This document shows positions 6,046 through 12,486 of a DNA stretch of 12,486 nucleotides, one piece after another. The stretch covers positions 1 through 12,486 of the forward strand of contig SFGA01000052.1 in assembly GCA_004556705.1 (NCBI GenBank). The letters run 5' to 3'. Source of the DNA: Ruminococcus sp. (lineage in GTDB: Bacteria > Bacillota > Clostridia > Oscillospirales > Acutalibacteraceae). The position numbers and the translations under genes were made by a program. The notes under the pieces are model-generated. The model ran no database searches. It saw only the letters and a program-made list of their open reading frames with translations, and was not told where the DNA came from. How positions within the stretch are numbered: position 1 is the stretch's first letter; each line of letters starts with the position of its first letter.

Positions 6046-7524
6046 ATGGCAGAGAGAAGTATATATGCCGATATAGCAAACAGAACTAACGGGGATATTT
6101 ATATCGGTGTCGTCGGCCCCGTAAGAACGGGAAAATCGACCTTTATCAAGAAATTTATGGACACACTTGTTATCCCTAACATTGACGACCCTGCTGTCCA
6201 CGACCGTGCCACAGACGAGCTTCCGCAATCTGCCGCCGGAAGAACAATTATGACGACAGAGCCGAAATTCATACCCGAAAATGCGGTTGAAATCACTCTG
6301 CCCGACAACGCCTCGCTAAAGGTCAGAATGATTGACTGCGTTGGCTATATCGTGCCGAGCTCACTCGGATATATTGAGGGCGACAATCCGAGAATGGTAA
6401 ACACACCGTGGTTTGACCACGAAATTCCGTTTAATATGGCGGCGGAAATAGGCACTAAAAAGGTTATTACCGAACACTCGACAATCGGGCTTGTAATCAC
6501 GACGGACGGCAGTATTTCCGATATTCCGAGAGAAGAATACGAGCAGGCGGAGGAAAGAGTGGTAAACGAGCTGCGTGAACTCAACAAGCCGTTTATCGTC
6601 CTTTTGAACTGCACTTATCCAAAAAGCGAAAGTGCGCTGTCAACTGCCGCACGGCTTACGGAAAAGTACAGCGTTCCGGTTATTCCCGTGAATTGTCTTG
6701 AGCTTGACGAGGGCGAAATCAAGGAGATTTTAACGCAAATCCTCTTTGAATTTCCGATTAAGGAAATCAGCATCGACTTCCCTGCATGGCTCATTTCCCT
6801 GCCCTCCGACCATTGGCTTCGACAGAGCATTACAGAAGTTGTTACAAAGGCAACGGAAAATCTATCTCTTGTGCGTGACGTGGGACTTCTGACGAATGAT
6901 TTGAAGCAAAGCGAATACATCAAGGACGCTTCGGTTACTCGAATGAATCTCGGAGAGGGCAGCGCATTTGTCGATATTAAAATGGATAATTCGCTGTTTT
7001 ACAAAATCATTGCGGAATACACAGGTCTTGAAGTGAGCGACGAGTATGAGTTGATGAAATGTATGTGTGATTTGAGTCGCACGAAAAAGGAATACGACAA
7101 AATCAAAAACGCTCTTGACGAGGTTGAAAGCACGGGCTACGGAATTATAATGCCCGACATTGACGAATTGAAGCTGCAAGAGCCGGAGATAATCAAGCAA
7201 GGCGGAAGATACGGCGTAAGACTCTCGGCATCCGCACCGTCAATTCACATGATAAAGGCGAATATACAGACGGAGGTTGCACCGATCGTCGGCACGGAAA
7301 GTCAATCGGAGGAGCTTGTAAAATACCTGCTTGCAGGCTTTGAGGAGGATCCGACGAAGATTTGGGAGTCGAACATTTTCGGAAAATCGCTTAACGACCT
7401 TGTAAACGAGGGACTGCGCAGCAAGCTTTTCCACATGCCAAACGAGGCAAGAATGAAAATGCAGGAAACTCTTGAAAGGGTTATCAACGAGGGTTGTAAC
7501 GGCTTAATTTGTATAATTTTGTAA
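6046..7524 (+). CDS. spoIVA: Stage IV sporulation protein A, spore-coat basement-layer ATPase
   Basis: A 492-residue SpoIVA, the same length I recall for the Bacillus subtilis protein. It is made in the mother cell, binds the forespore surface through SpoVM and polymerises using ATP to form the base on which the spore coat is built. The N-terminal TRAFAC-type domain has Walker A GPVRTGKS (24-31, with Lys30), adjacent threonines Thr70-Thr71 that match the sensor threonines, and Asp97 in MIDCVGY as Walker B. The middle domain and the C-terminal end GLICIIL, the region needed for forespore localisation, are intact. The ATG at 6046 has an excellent AGGAGG. It ends in a strong terminator and is probably transcribed alone during sporulation. 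The organism is therefore expected to sporulate or to have recent spore-forming ancestry. Identification is very secure. Confidence 0.97.
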   Translation: MAERSIYADIANRTNGDIYIGVVGPVRTGKSTFIKKFMDTLVIPNIDDPAVHDRATDELPQSAAGRTIMTTEPKFIPENAVEITLPDNASLKVRMIDCVGYIVPSSLGYIEGDNPRMVNTPWFDHEIPFNMAAEIGTKKVITEHSTIGLVITTDGSISDIPREEYEQAEERVVNELRELNKPFIVLLNCTYPKSESALSTAARLTEKYSVPVIPVNCLELDEGEIKEILTQILFEFPIKEISIDFPAWLISLPSDHWLRQSITEVVTKATENLSLVRDVGLLTNDLKQSEYIKDASVTRMNLGEGSAFVDIKMDNSLFYKIIAEYTGLEVSDEYELMKCMCDLSRTKKEYDKIKNALDEVESTGYGIIMPDIDELKLQEPEIIKQGGRYGVRLSASAPSIHMIKANIQTEVAPIVGTESQSEELVKYLLAGFEEDPTKIWESNIFGKSLNDLVNEGLRSKLFHMPNEARMKMQETLERVINEGCNGLICIIL

Positions 7525-7611
7525 AATTTAAGCTAAAAAAAGCAAGTGAGGGATGAGTGTTAATAAGGCATTTTTGCTTCAAAACAACATCTTTTTGCAC
7601 AATAATTCGTT

Positions 7612-7660
7612 AACCCCCGAAGATATGCGTTAGCATTATCTGCGGGGTTTGCCTTTTCTT
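7612..7660 (+). terminator. Intrinsic terminator of spoIVA
   Basis: A near-perfect 17-base stem (7612-7628 with 7633-7649) starts AACCCC and closes on a GTTA tetraloop, followed by a T-rich tail (TTTGCCTTTTCTT). It begins 88 bases after the spoIVA stop. The bases between the gene and this stem hold no coding region. Confidence 0.8.
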
Positions 7661-7717
7661 GCATCAAAAATATATTATTTTGAAGTGCGTTACAGTTTCG
7701 TAGCTATAAAAATTCTT

Positions 7718-7781
7718 TTATGCCGAAGCCGAGAAATGATGCAAGGCTGTCGCCTTGCGAGGCTTTTTGGCAAAAGCATAA
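7718..7781. repeat. Nested palindrome before the DUF378-like ORF
   Basis: A core stem GCAAGGC/GCCTTGC (7741-7758, loop TGTC) is enclosed by AAGCC/GGCTT (7726-7730 with 7761-7765) and by TTATGC/GCATAA (7718-7723 with 7776-7781). The outermost arm touches the candidate ATG at 7781. It looks like a small palindromic insertion; it could also act as a leader structure. TTTTT at 7764-7768 follows the inner stem, giving a terminator-like look. Confidence 0.5.
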
Positions 7782-7948
7782 TGGATTTTTATGCGAGAAT
7801 GTTCCGGTTTGACATAGTGAGCTGGATATGCGGAGGTCAAGACGCAGTACTTGCAAGAATTATCTACACGCTTGTTGCGCTGTCGGCAATTTGGTGCATT
7901 TCCCTGCTTTTCAGAGATAATGAGCTTGTTTCCGCAGACGATAAATAA
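7781..7948 (+). CDS. Short DUF378-like membrane protein, start uncertain
   Basis: The C-terminal 55 residues read as the second half of a DUF378 (YuzA-like) small membrane protein: FRFDIVSWICGGQDAVLARIIY followed by a hydrophobic helix and a short polar tail. Usual DUF378 proteins have a first membrane helix upstream of the FDLV..FGG motif; here it is missing. The open frame extends left to 7649, but that start lies inside the spoIVA terminator, and the extension translates through a nested palindrome without resembling a helix. Candidate ATGs are 7736, 7739 and 7781; none has a good ribosome binding site. It may be a genuine short family member or a gene whose 5' half was lost or replaced by the palindromic element. 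Function of DUF378 is unknown. Confidence 0.5.
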   Translation: MDFYARMFRFDIVSWICGGQDAVLARIIYTLVALSAIWCISLLFRDNELVSADDK

Positions 7949-7962
7949 CCGCCCTATGCAAC

Positions 7963-7997
7963 AAAAAAGACACCGTTCGAAAACGGTGTCTTTTATT
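7963..7997. terminator. Bidirectional terminator between the DUF378-like ORF and the dockerin gene
   Basis: AAAAGACACCGTT (7965-7977) and AACGGTGTCTTTT (7982-7994) form a perfect 13-base stem with a CGAA loop, A-rich on the left and T-rich on the right. It can end transcription from both convergent genes: 15 bases past the stop at 7948 and 25 past the dockerin gene's stop. Confidence 0.88.
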
Positions 7998-8021
7998 ATT
8001 AAATCTTATAAAAGAAGCTGA

Positions 8022-10187
8022 TTAAACCGTCTGGCTTGCAATCTTTTCGAGGATAGCCTTTGCGTCTACGATAGTAACCGCACTATCTTCGTTCATATCT
8101 GCAAGGAGCATCTGATAATCGTTAAGAGTCTCCAACTCAGCAACATATCTGAGAACGAGCTTAGCGTCCATAAGAGATACGCTTGTATCCATATTAACGT
8201 CGCCCTTTTCGTAATCGATATACTCAACATCCTTGACACTTGATCTCATTGAAGTTACAAATGTATAGTCAATTATCGGAGTAGAAGTCTCTGTGCTGGG
8301 ATCATCGGCATTTTTCTTGGGATCCTTAGAAGCAGCTAACATATCATAAGAAAGGTTAATGCTCTCAATTTCGCCGGTACCATACATATTATCTTCTGCT
8401 GCATCAACAAACTTAACTGTGCAGGTTATATTGCTATAAACAAGTTTTGAATTAAGTACAGCAATATTCAACTTTTCTGTTAAGCTACTGAGGCTGTTTG
8501 CAAATGAAGCGTTAAGTGCATTAACGAACTCTTCGTTTGTAACGTAGTCATCGGTAAGATGAGAAAGAGATTTGTATCCATTCTCTTCGGACTGATCTGC
8601 AATCTTAAAGGTAATTGTACCATCCGAAGGATCAAAGCTCGGCTCTTCAATGTCAAATACATCAAGCTGTGTTGCCTTGACTGTAAATTTCTTGTCAAGC
8701 TTCTTAGTAGGATCAGATGTAGGAGCAATGTTGGCTGTTGTGCTGCCGATTGCAAATTTCGTTTTTGCTGTTTCGCCAATCGTACCGTTTAACGCTGAAC
8801 CAATTGTGCTGAAAATTCCTGCAACATTCGCATCTAAATCCGAGAGTTCTTTTTCGGTATTGAAAACATATTTACAATCCGGATCGTTTACATATCCGCA
8901 CTTGCAATCTTCGCTTCTGCAAGCTCCGTCCTTGTCACAGGGATGAGTTGAAGTACAGCCTGTGCCTGCCGGGCAGCATGAGCAGCAGCCTGAAACATCC
9001 TTACATGTGCACTGCCATATCTGATGAGGATCAGATGATGTACACTTTCTTACATTGGGATCACTTGAGTTAGCGTTCTTACAAACCCATTTGCTTGCTC
9101 TGAGATCTGTGCCAAGCTTTTCGTCAACACTTATTTCAATCTTATCAACATAGCCCAAGATTGTACCGAAAACAGTCGAAAGAGCAGCATTTGACGAAAG
9201 CAATTCAGCTGTATTCAAAGTGAACAAATAGTCAACATAGTCGCCATTTGAATTTTCCTGCTTCTCATATTTGTTGTCTCTTGCATAAGTATAACCGGCT
9301 TTGGTGTCGACCATATAAGCAGTACCTTCGTTAATCTTTTTTGCAAGCTCATCATAATCGAAATCGATACCCTCATTATAATAATCAAATGAAGTATATC
9401 TTGTATAATCCTTAAGGGTAAATGCGACATCAAACGGGGTAGGATCTACATATGTTAATGAAACTTTGCCGGCAATTGTGTAATTGTAGCTAAGCTCTGT
9501 AAATCTTCCTGTGGAGTCAAATTTAGCTGTTACTTTAATGTCCTTAATAGTAAGAGTAAAGTTTGAAGGCGTAAGAGCTGTATCGTGTGATTTCAAGCTA
9601 TTAACAATAGTTTTGTCAAGTCCTGTTGCCTGAGGGAAATTTGCTGTTATGTCAGCAAGTACGGAATCCTCAACTCTTTCACCGGCAACGATATCAATAT
9701 CATTATATTTAAGTGTATAGATATTGCCTGATTTTGTTGCGGATTTTACATCAGCAGCATCAAGTTTGAGAGGCTTAAGAGCATCTCTTCCGATTGTAAG
9801 AGAAGCGTCTGAATTCTTTTTAACTTTTTTGTCAACTGCACTTACACCGACAACATTCGCCAAAATAGCGCCCAAATCATAACCTGAGTCAGTGTGGTAG
9901 GGCTTCTCAGCGTATTCAGGGTATTTGTTTGCCATGATTTCGTTAATAATCTCTCTGCCCTCGCCTGTAACAACAGTACTGGGAGTGAGTTTTCTAATGA
10001 ACGAATAACCGGGCAATTTGTGCGATGTGCCGTCACCGTTGTCTGCATTAGCTATGTATGCAGACTGTGCATTGATCATCTCAACAACGTCTGCAGGATC
10101 AGCAGCAGCCGCAAATGCAACAAAAGCAACTGTGATGCTTGAAACAATCATAACCATTGCAAGAAGAATCGATAAGATCTTTTTCAT
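8022..10187 (-). CDS. Secreted dockerin-domain protein with a Cys-rich insert
   Basis: A 721-residue exported protein. Residues 1-29 are a signal peptide (MKK, hydrophobic core, cleavage near AFA-AA). The C-terminal 60 residues form a type I dockerin with two calcium-loop repeats, GDVNMDTSVSLMDA (from 662) and ADMNEDSAVTIVDA, which in the family docks onto a cohesin. Between lie two divergent copies of one module: ITIKD-like strand-rich segments ending FTELSYNYTI (about 209-240) and IESINLSYDM (about 578-614). A block at 369-438 holds 14 cysteines, including a CCSCC cluster, in a protein with one other Cys. No catalytic or carbohydrate-binding family is recognised, so its role in a cellulosome-like or cell-surface complex is inference. 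An in-frame TTG at 10193 precedes the ATG, but AAGGAG is correctly spaced for the ATG at 10187. It is monocistronic, with its own promoter and terminator. Confidence 0.85.
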   Translation of the reverse strand: MKKILSILLAMVMIVSSITVAFVAFAAAADPADVVEMINAQSAYIANADNGDGTSHKLPGYSFIRKLTPSTVVTGEGREIINEIMANKYPEYAEKPYHTDSGYDLGAILANVVGVSAVDKKVKKNSDASLTIGRDALKPLKLDAADVKSATKSGNIYTLKYNDIDIVAGERVEDSVLADITANFPQATGLDKTIVNSLKSHDTALTPSNFTLTIKDIKVTAKFDSTGRFTELSYNYTIAGKVSLTYVDPTPFDVAFTLKDYTRYTSFDYYNEGIDFDYDELAKKINEGTAYMVDTKAGYTYARDNKYEKQENSNGDYVDYLFTLNTAELLSSNAALSTVFGTILGYVDKIEISVDEKLGTDLRASKWVCKNANSSDPNVRKCTSSDPHQIWQCTCKDVSGCCSCCPAGTGCTSTHPCDKDGACRSEDCKCGYVNDPDCKYVFNTEKELSDLDANVAGIFSTIGSALNGTIGETAKTKFAIGSTTANIAPTSDPTKKLDKKFTVKATQLDVFDIEEPSFDPSDGTITFKIADQSEENGYKSLSHLTDDYVTNEEFVNALNASFANSLSSLTEKLNIAVLNSKLVYSNITCTVKFVDAAEDNMYGTGEIESINLSYDMLAASKDPKKNADDPSTETSTPIIDYTFVTSMRSSVKDVEYIDYEKGDVNMDTSVSLMDAKLVLRYVAELETLNDYQMLLADMNEDSAVTIVDAKAILEKIASQTV

Positions 10188-10196
10188 TTTCAAAAG

Positions 10197-10202
10197 CTCC
10201 TT
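10197..10202 (-). promoter_or_regulatory. Ribosome binding site deciding the dockerin protein start
   Basis: AAGGAG on the minus strand is nine bases upstream of the ATG at 10187 but only three bases from the alternative TTG at 10193, so the ATG is preferred. Confidence 0.7.
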
Positions 10203-10268
10203 ATAAGAATTTGTATTTTCACCGCTACTTAAGGGTGAACCCCCTTAGGGTGCATAATTACATTTCAT

Positions 10269-10297
10269 ATAATATCACAAGATAACGCCTTTTGCAA
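10269..10297 (-). promoter_or_regulatory. Promoter of the dockerin protein gene
   Basis: On the minus strand TTGCAA (10292-10297) and TATTAT (10269-10274) are 17 bases apart. The leader of about 75 bases contains a short hairpin (TAAGGG with CCCTTA, 10229-10248), which may affect mRNA stability. A TTGACA further upstream (around 10305) has no suitable -10. Confidence 0.55.
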
Positions 10298-10380
10298 TAA
10301 GATTGTCAAAAATTTTTGATAAAAAATGATATTTTTATCGGATTACACAACAACAGCCGCACCCGTTTTATAAGCATTGC

Positions 10381-10399
10381 ACAAAACAAGCTGTTTTGT
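10381..10399. promoter_or_regulatory. Perfect inverted repeat abutting the ABC-F promoter
   Basis: ACAAAACA (10381-10388) and TGTTTTGT (10392-10399) are exact inverted repeats with a 3-base spacer, ending one base before the -35 box at 10400. Position and symmetry suit an operator for a dimeric regulator, but no regulator gene is nearby. Confidence 0.4.
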
Positions 10400-10428
10400 T
10401 TGTAAAATCGGGAAATATGTGTTATAGT
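10400..10428 (+). promoter_or_regulatory. Promoter of the ABC-F gene
   Basis: TTGTAA (10400-10405) and TATAGT (10423-10428) are separated by 17 bases, with a TG one base upstream of the -10 (extended -10). Transcription would start near 10435, leaving about 33 bases of leader; this is too short for a typical attenuator. Confidence 0.65.
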
Positions 10429-10467
10429 ATTGTGGTTATTTAATACATTATATATTTCGGAGAAATT

Positions 10468-12363
10468 ATGTTAGTTACGCTTACCGACGTTTCAAAAGGA
10501 TTCCTTGATGAAACGATACTCGAAAAAATAAATATGTCAATAAACGAGGGCGACAAAATCGGTCTTATGGGCGTAAACGGCGCAGGCAAAACGACGCTTC
10601 TCAATATTATTGCGGGCGTACTCCCCTGCGACGAGGGAACGGTGTCGAAAAAGAGCAACCTCGAAATCGGCTACCTACAGCAAAATGAAGCTCTTGACGA
10701 CGGCAACACGCTTGAAGAGGAAATCAAATCCGCACTTGAACGCACATACACGGTGCGCAGGCTTATGGCTGAAATTTCCGCAAAAATGGCTTCGGCTGAT
10801 GTCGGAAGCGACGAGTACAAACGCCTTGAGAACGAATACGCAGCTCTTGACAACGAATACACGGCTCTTGACGGCTACACGGCGGATACGAGGATAAACC
10901 GTGTGCTCACGGGTCTCGGATTTCGTGATTTTGACCTCAAAATGAAAACCTCGGCGCTTTCGGGCGGCGAAAAAATGCGTTTCGGAATGGCGAAAATCCT
11001 GCTTCGCAACCCCGAGCTTCTGATTTTGGACGAGCCGACAAACCATCTTGATTTTTCAATGCTCGCATGGCTTGAGGATTATATAAAATCGTATAAGGGT
11101 GCAGTTTTGACGGTGTCGCACGACAGATACTTCCTTGACAGCATTGTTTCAAGTATATATGAAATCGAGCAAAAGCACATTTACAAATATAAGGGTGGCT
11201 ACTCGGCGTTCATAAAGCAAAAGGAAGAGCGACTTCGTGTGCTTGAAAAGGAATACGACAAGCAACAGCAGGAGCTTACGGCAATGCGTGATTATGTCAG
11301 CCGTAACCTTGCCCGTTCAAGCAGCTCAAACAGCGTCGGTTCAAGGGTTAAGGCACTTGAAAAAATGGAAATTATGCAAAAGCCGAACCCGAGGCCGAAA
11401 GATATTCATTTCAAATTCGACTATGACATTGAGCCTCACAAAACGGTGCTTACGGTTAAGGATATGGGCGTTCACGTGGGCGACAGGGTAACGGGCAAGC
11501 AGTTATACGACAACATTTCACTTGAAGTTCTCTGCGGCGATAAAATAGCTATTGTCGGCAAAAACGGCGTCGGAAAATCATCATTTTTGAAGGCGATTAT
11601 GAAGCGTATAAGCTGTTCAGGCACTGTCCGCTTCGGAGGAAATGTCAAGGTTGCGTATTTCGATCAGGAGCTTCGTGACCTCGATTTGAACGACACGGTT
11701 ATCGAGGCGGTGCACAAGCAATTCCCGACCAAGACAGATTTTGAAATTCGCAGCGCTCTCGGCAGGCTTTTGATTGAGGACGAGGCCGTTTTCAAAAGAG
11801 TGCGTGAGTTGTCGGGCGCAAACAGGGCAAAGGTGCAGTTTTGTATTATAATGTTTAAGCGTGCAAATGTGCTTATTCTTGACGAGCCGACAAACCATCT
11901 TGATTACATTGCAAAAGAGGCTCTCGACGAGGCGTTGAAGCAGTTTACGGGCACGCTTATAACCGTTTCGCACGACAGATATTTCCTCAATAACGTGCCG
12001 ACAAAGATAATTGAAATGTTCCCCGACGGGTTGGAAATATATAACGGAAAATATGATTATTATCTTGAACACCGCAAGACTGTTCAGCCGCAAGTCACGG
12101 AAAAGCAGGACTCGGAGCAAAAAACAGCATATATGGCCTCAAAGCTCAATAAAGCGGATGAGCGCAAGCGCAGGGCGAAAATCAATGCTCTTTCAAAGGA
12201 AATCGAAGCACTTGAAGGCGAAATTGAGGAATTAAAAACCCTCTCGGCAACCGAGGAAATCGTAACCGACTATGTAAAGCTCGGTGAGGTCCTCGAAGAA
12301 ATCAAACAAAAAGAAGCTGCCCTCGAAGAAAAAGAAATAGAATGGCTTGAATTGTCAGAATAA
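10468..12363 (+). CDS. ABC-F family ATPase (ribosome-associated)
   Basis: A 631-residue soluble protein with two ATPase domains and no membrane segments, the ABC-F plan; members act on ribosomes in translation control or antibiotic protection. Domain 1 has Walker A GVNGAGKT (35-42), signature LSGGE (164-168) and Walker B LLILDEPTNHLD (to 195). The charged helical linker (about 235-305) corresponds to the P-site tRNA-interaction motif. Domain 2 has Walker A GKNGVGKS (364-371) and LILDEPTNHLD (about 469-479), but its signature reads LSGAN (448-452) in place of LSGGE. The last 65 residues are a coiled-coil C-terminal domain as in YdiF/Uup types. A 21-bp tandem repeat at 10831-10872 encodes NEYAALD-NEYTALD. 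The ATG at 10468 has GGAG five bases upstream. Resistance versus housekeeping role cannot be decided. Its terminator seems split by the IS that follows. Confidence 0.92.
   Translation: MLVTLTDVSKGFLDETILEKINMSINEGDKIGLMGVNGAGKTTLLNIIAGVLPCDEGTVSKKSNLEIGYLQQNEALDDGNTLEEEIKSALERTYTVRRLMAEISAKMASADVGSDEYKRLENEYAALDNEYTALDGYTADTRINRVLTGLGFRDFDLKMKTSALSGGEKMRFGMAKILLRNPELLILDEPTNHLDFSMLAWLEDYIKSYKGAVLTVSHDRYFLDSIVSSIYEIEQKHIYKYKGGYSAFIKQKEERLRVLEKEYDKQQQELTAMRDYVSRNLARSSSSNSVGSRVKALEKMEIMQKPNPRPKDIHFKFDYDIEPHKTVLTVKDMGVHVGDRVTGKQLYDNISLEVLCGDKIAIVGKNGVGKSSFLKAIMKRISCSGTVRFGGNVKVAYFDQELRDLDLNDTVIEAVHKQFPTKTDFEIRSALGRLLIEDEAVFKRVRELSGANRAKVQFCIIMFKRANVLILDEPTNHLDYIAKEALDEALKQFTGTLITVSHDRYFLNNVPTKIIEMFPDGLEIYNGKYDYYLEHRKTVQPQVTEKQDSEQKTAYMASKLNKADERKRRAKINALSKEIEALEGEIEELKTLSATEEIVTDYVKLGEVLEEIKQKEAALEEKEIEWLELSE
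10831..10872 (+). repeat. In-frame 21-bp tandem repeat within the ABC-F gene
   Basis: Two adjacent 21-base units (10831-10851 and 10852-10872) differ at two positions and encode successive heptads NEYAALD and NEYTALD in a helical segment between the first Walker A and signature motifs. It is probably a local duplication tolerated by a coiled helix. Confidence 0.75.
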
Positions 12364-12371
12364 ATATAAAT

Positions 12372-12389
12372 AAGAAAGCACCGACTGCA
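12372..12389 (+). terminator. Left half of a split terminator of the ABC-F gene (inferred)
   Basis: The sequence AAGAAAGCACCGACTGCA, 8 bases past the ABC-F stop, looks like the A-rich side and first arm of a terminator stem. Its matching arm (TGCAGTCGGTGCTTT) is absent before the IS end at 12395. Insertion in the loop would explain this; the right arm would lie beyond the window. Confidence 0.45.
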
Positions 12390-12393
12390 TGAT

Positions 12394-12429
12394 ATGCACC
12401 CCAAAAGTTAGACACTTTTGGAGGTGCAT
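12394..12429 (+). repeat. Hairpin at the IS left end covering the transposase ribosome binding site
   Basis: ATGCACC-CC-AAAAGT (from 12394) pairs with ACTTTTGG-AGGTGCAT (to 12429) apart from one bulged base, around a TAGAC loop. The right arm contains GGAGG (12420-12424), the ribosome binding site for the ATG at 12436, and is followed by ATATTTTT, so it can also act as a terminator for incoming transcripts. Confidence 0.7.
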
Positions 12430-12486
12430 ATTTTTATGGGTAAAACAGGAAGAAAAAACAAGGTTTATAGTGCAGAATTTAAAATA
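12395..12486 (+). mobile_element. Left end of an IS3-family-like insertion sequence (runs off the window)
   Basis: The probable terminal repeat begins TGCACCCCAAAAGTTAGACA at 12395, with the TG terminus and C-run/AAAAGTT pattern seen in IS3-family ends. A transposase ORF starts 41 bases inside. The right end, the second reading frame and the target duplication lie outside the window, so family and completeness are provisional. Confidence 0.7.
12436..12486 (+). CDS. IS3-family transposase OrfA, N-terminal fragment
   Basis: Only 17 residues are visible, MGKTGRKNKVYSAEFKI, cut by the window end. The basic start followed by YSAEFK matches the beginning of the helix-turn-helix OrfA of IS3-family transposases, which binds the IS ends; OrfB with the DDE catalytic domain would follow, usually by frameshift. 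GGAGG lies 11 bases before the ATG and inside a hairpin. The assignment rests on a short motif plus the terminal repeat. Confidence 0.7.
   Translation, partial: MGKTGRKNKVYSAEFKI

Noticed and set aside
10188..10193. TTG start two codons upstream in the dockerin protein gene
   Set aside because: The ribosome binding site would be only three bases away; the ATG at 10187 fits far better.
11617..12120. 167-codon minus-strand open frame opposite the ABC-F gene
   Set aside because: It is a shadow of the conserved second ATPase domain, with no ribosome binding site or protein motif of its own.

Overview
The window looks like chromosomal DNA of an anaerobic, spore-forming gut-type Clostridia (Ruminococcaceae/Oscillospiraceae-like). 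It carries a full-length spoIVA spore-coat gene, a secreted protein ending in a type I dockerin (typical of Ruminococcus/Clostridium), Gram-positive PcrA helicase and a DivIVA-type coiled-coil protein. Ribosome binding sites are strong AGGAG-type. The intergenic spaces hold GC-rich palindromic elements of the kind that litter gut Clostridia genomes. No tRNA, rRNA or CRISPR array is visible.

Layout. Bases 1-947 are a gene-free repeat island: two nearly identical copies of a ~206-bp unit, other small palindromic elements, and the terminator that ends the leftward operon. Bases 948-4712 are a leftward three-gene operon, divIVA-like > fumarase beta-type subunit > pcrA, with spacings of 2 and 13 bases. 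Its promoter at 4752-4780 lies back-to-back with a rightward promoter at 4808-4836 that drives a membrane-anchored alpha/beta hydrolase (4859-5839). A 97-base hairpin follows, then spoIVA (6046-7524) with a strong terminator, then a short DUF378-like ORF (7781-7948) with an uncertain start. A bidirectional terminator (7963-7997) separates it from the leftward dockerin protein gene (8022-10187). That gene is divergent from an ABC-F ATPase gene (10468-12363). The window ends in the left end of an IS3-family insertion sequence, which appears to have landed in the loop of the ABC-F gene's terminator.

The genes do not form one pathway. The left operon mixes cell-pole/division scaffolding, a central-metabolism Fe-S hydratase subunit and DNA repair. 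spoIVA is a sporulation gene, the dockerin protein is secreted, and the ABC-F protein acts on ribosomes or antibiotic resistance. I see no clear new multi-gene system. The most interesting points are the broken terminator at the IS, the IS hairpin that covers its own ribosome binding site, the orphan fumarase beta subunit, the Cys-rich insert in the dockerin protein, the 97-base G.U-rich hairpin before spoIVA, and the repeat island whose element end serves as the pcrA terminator.
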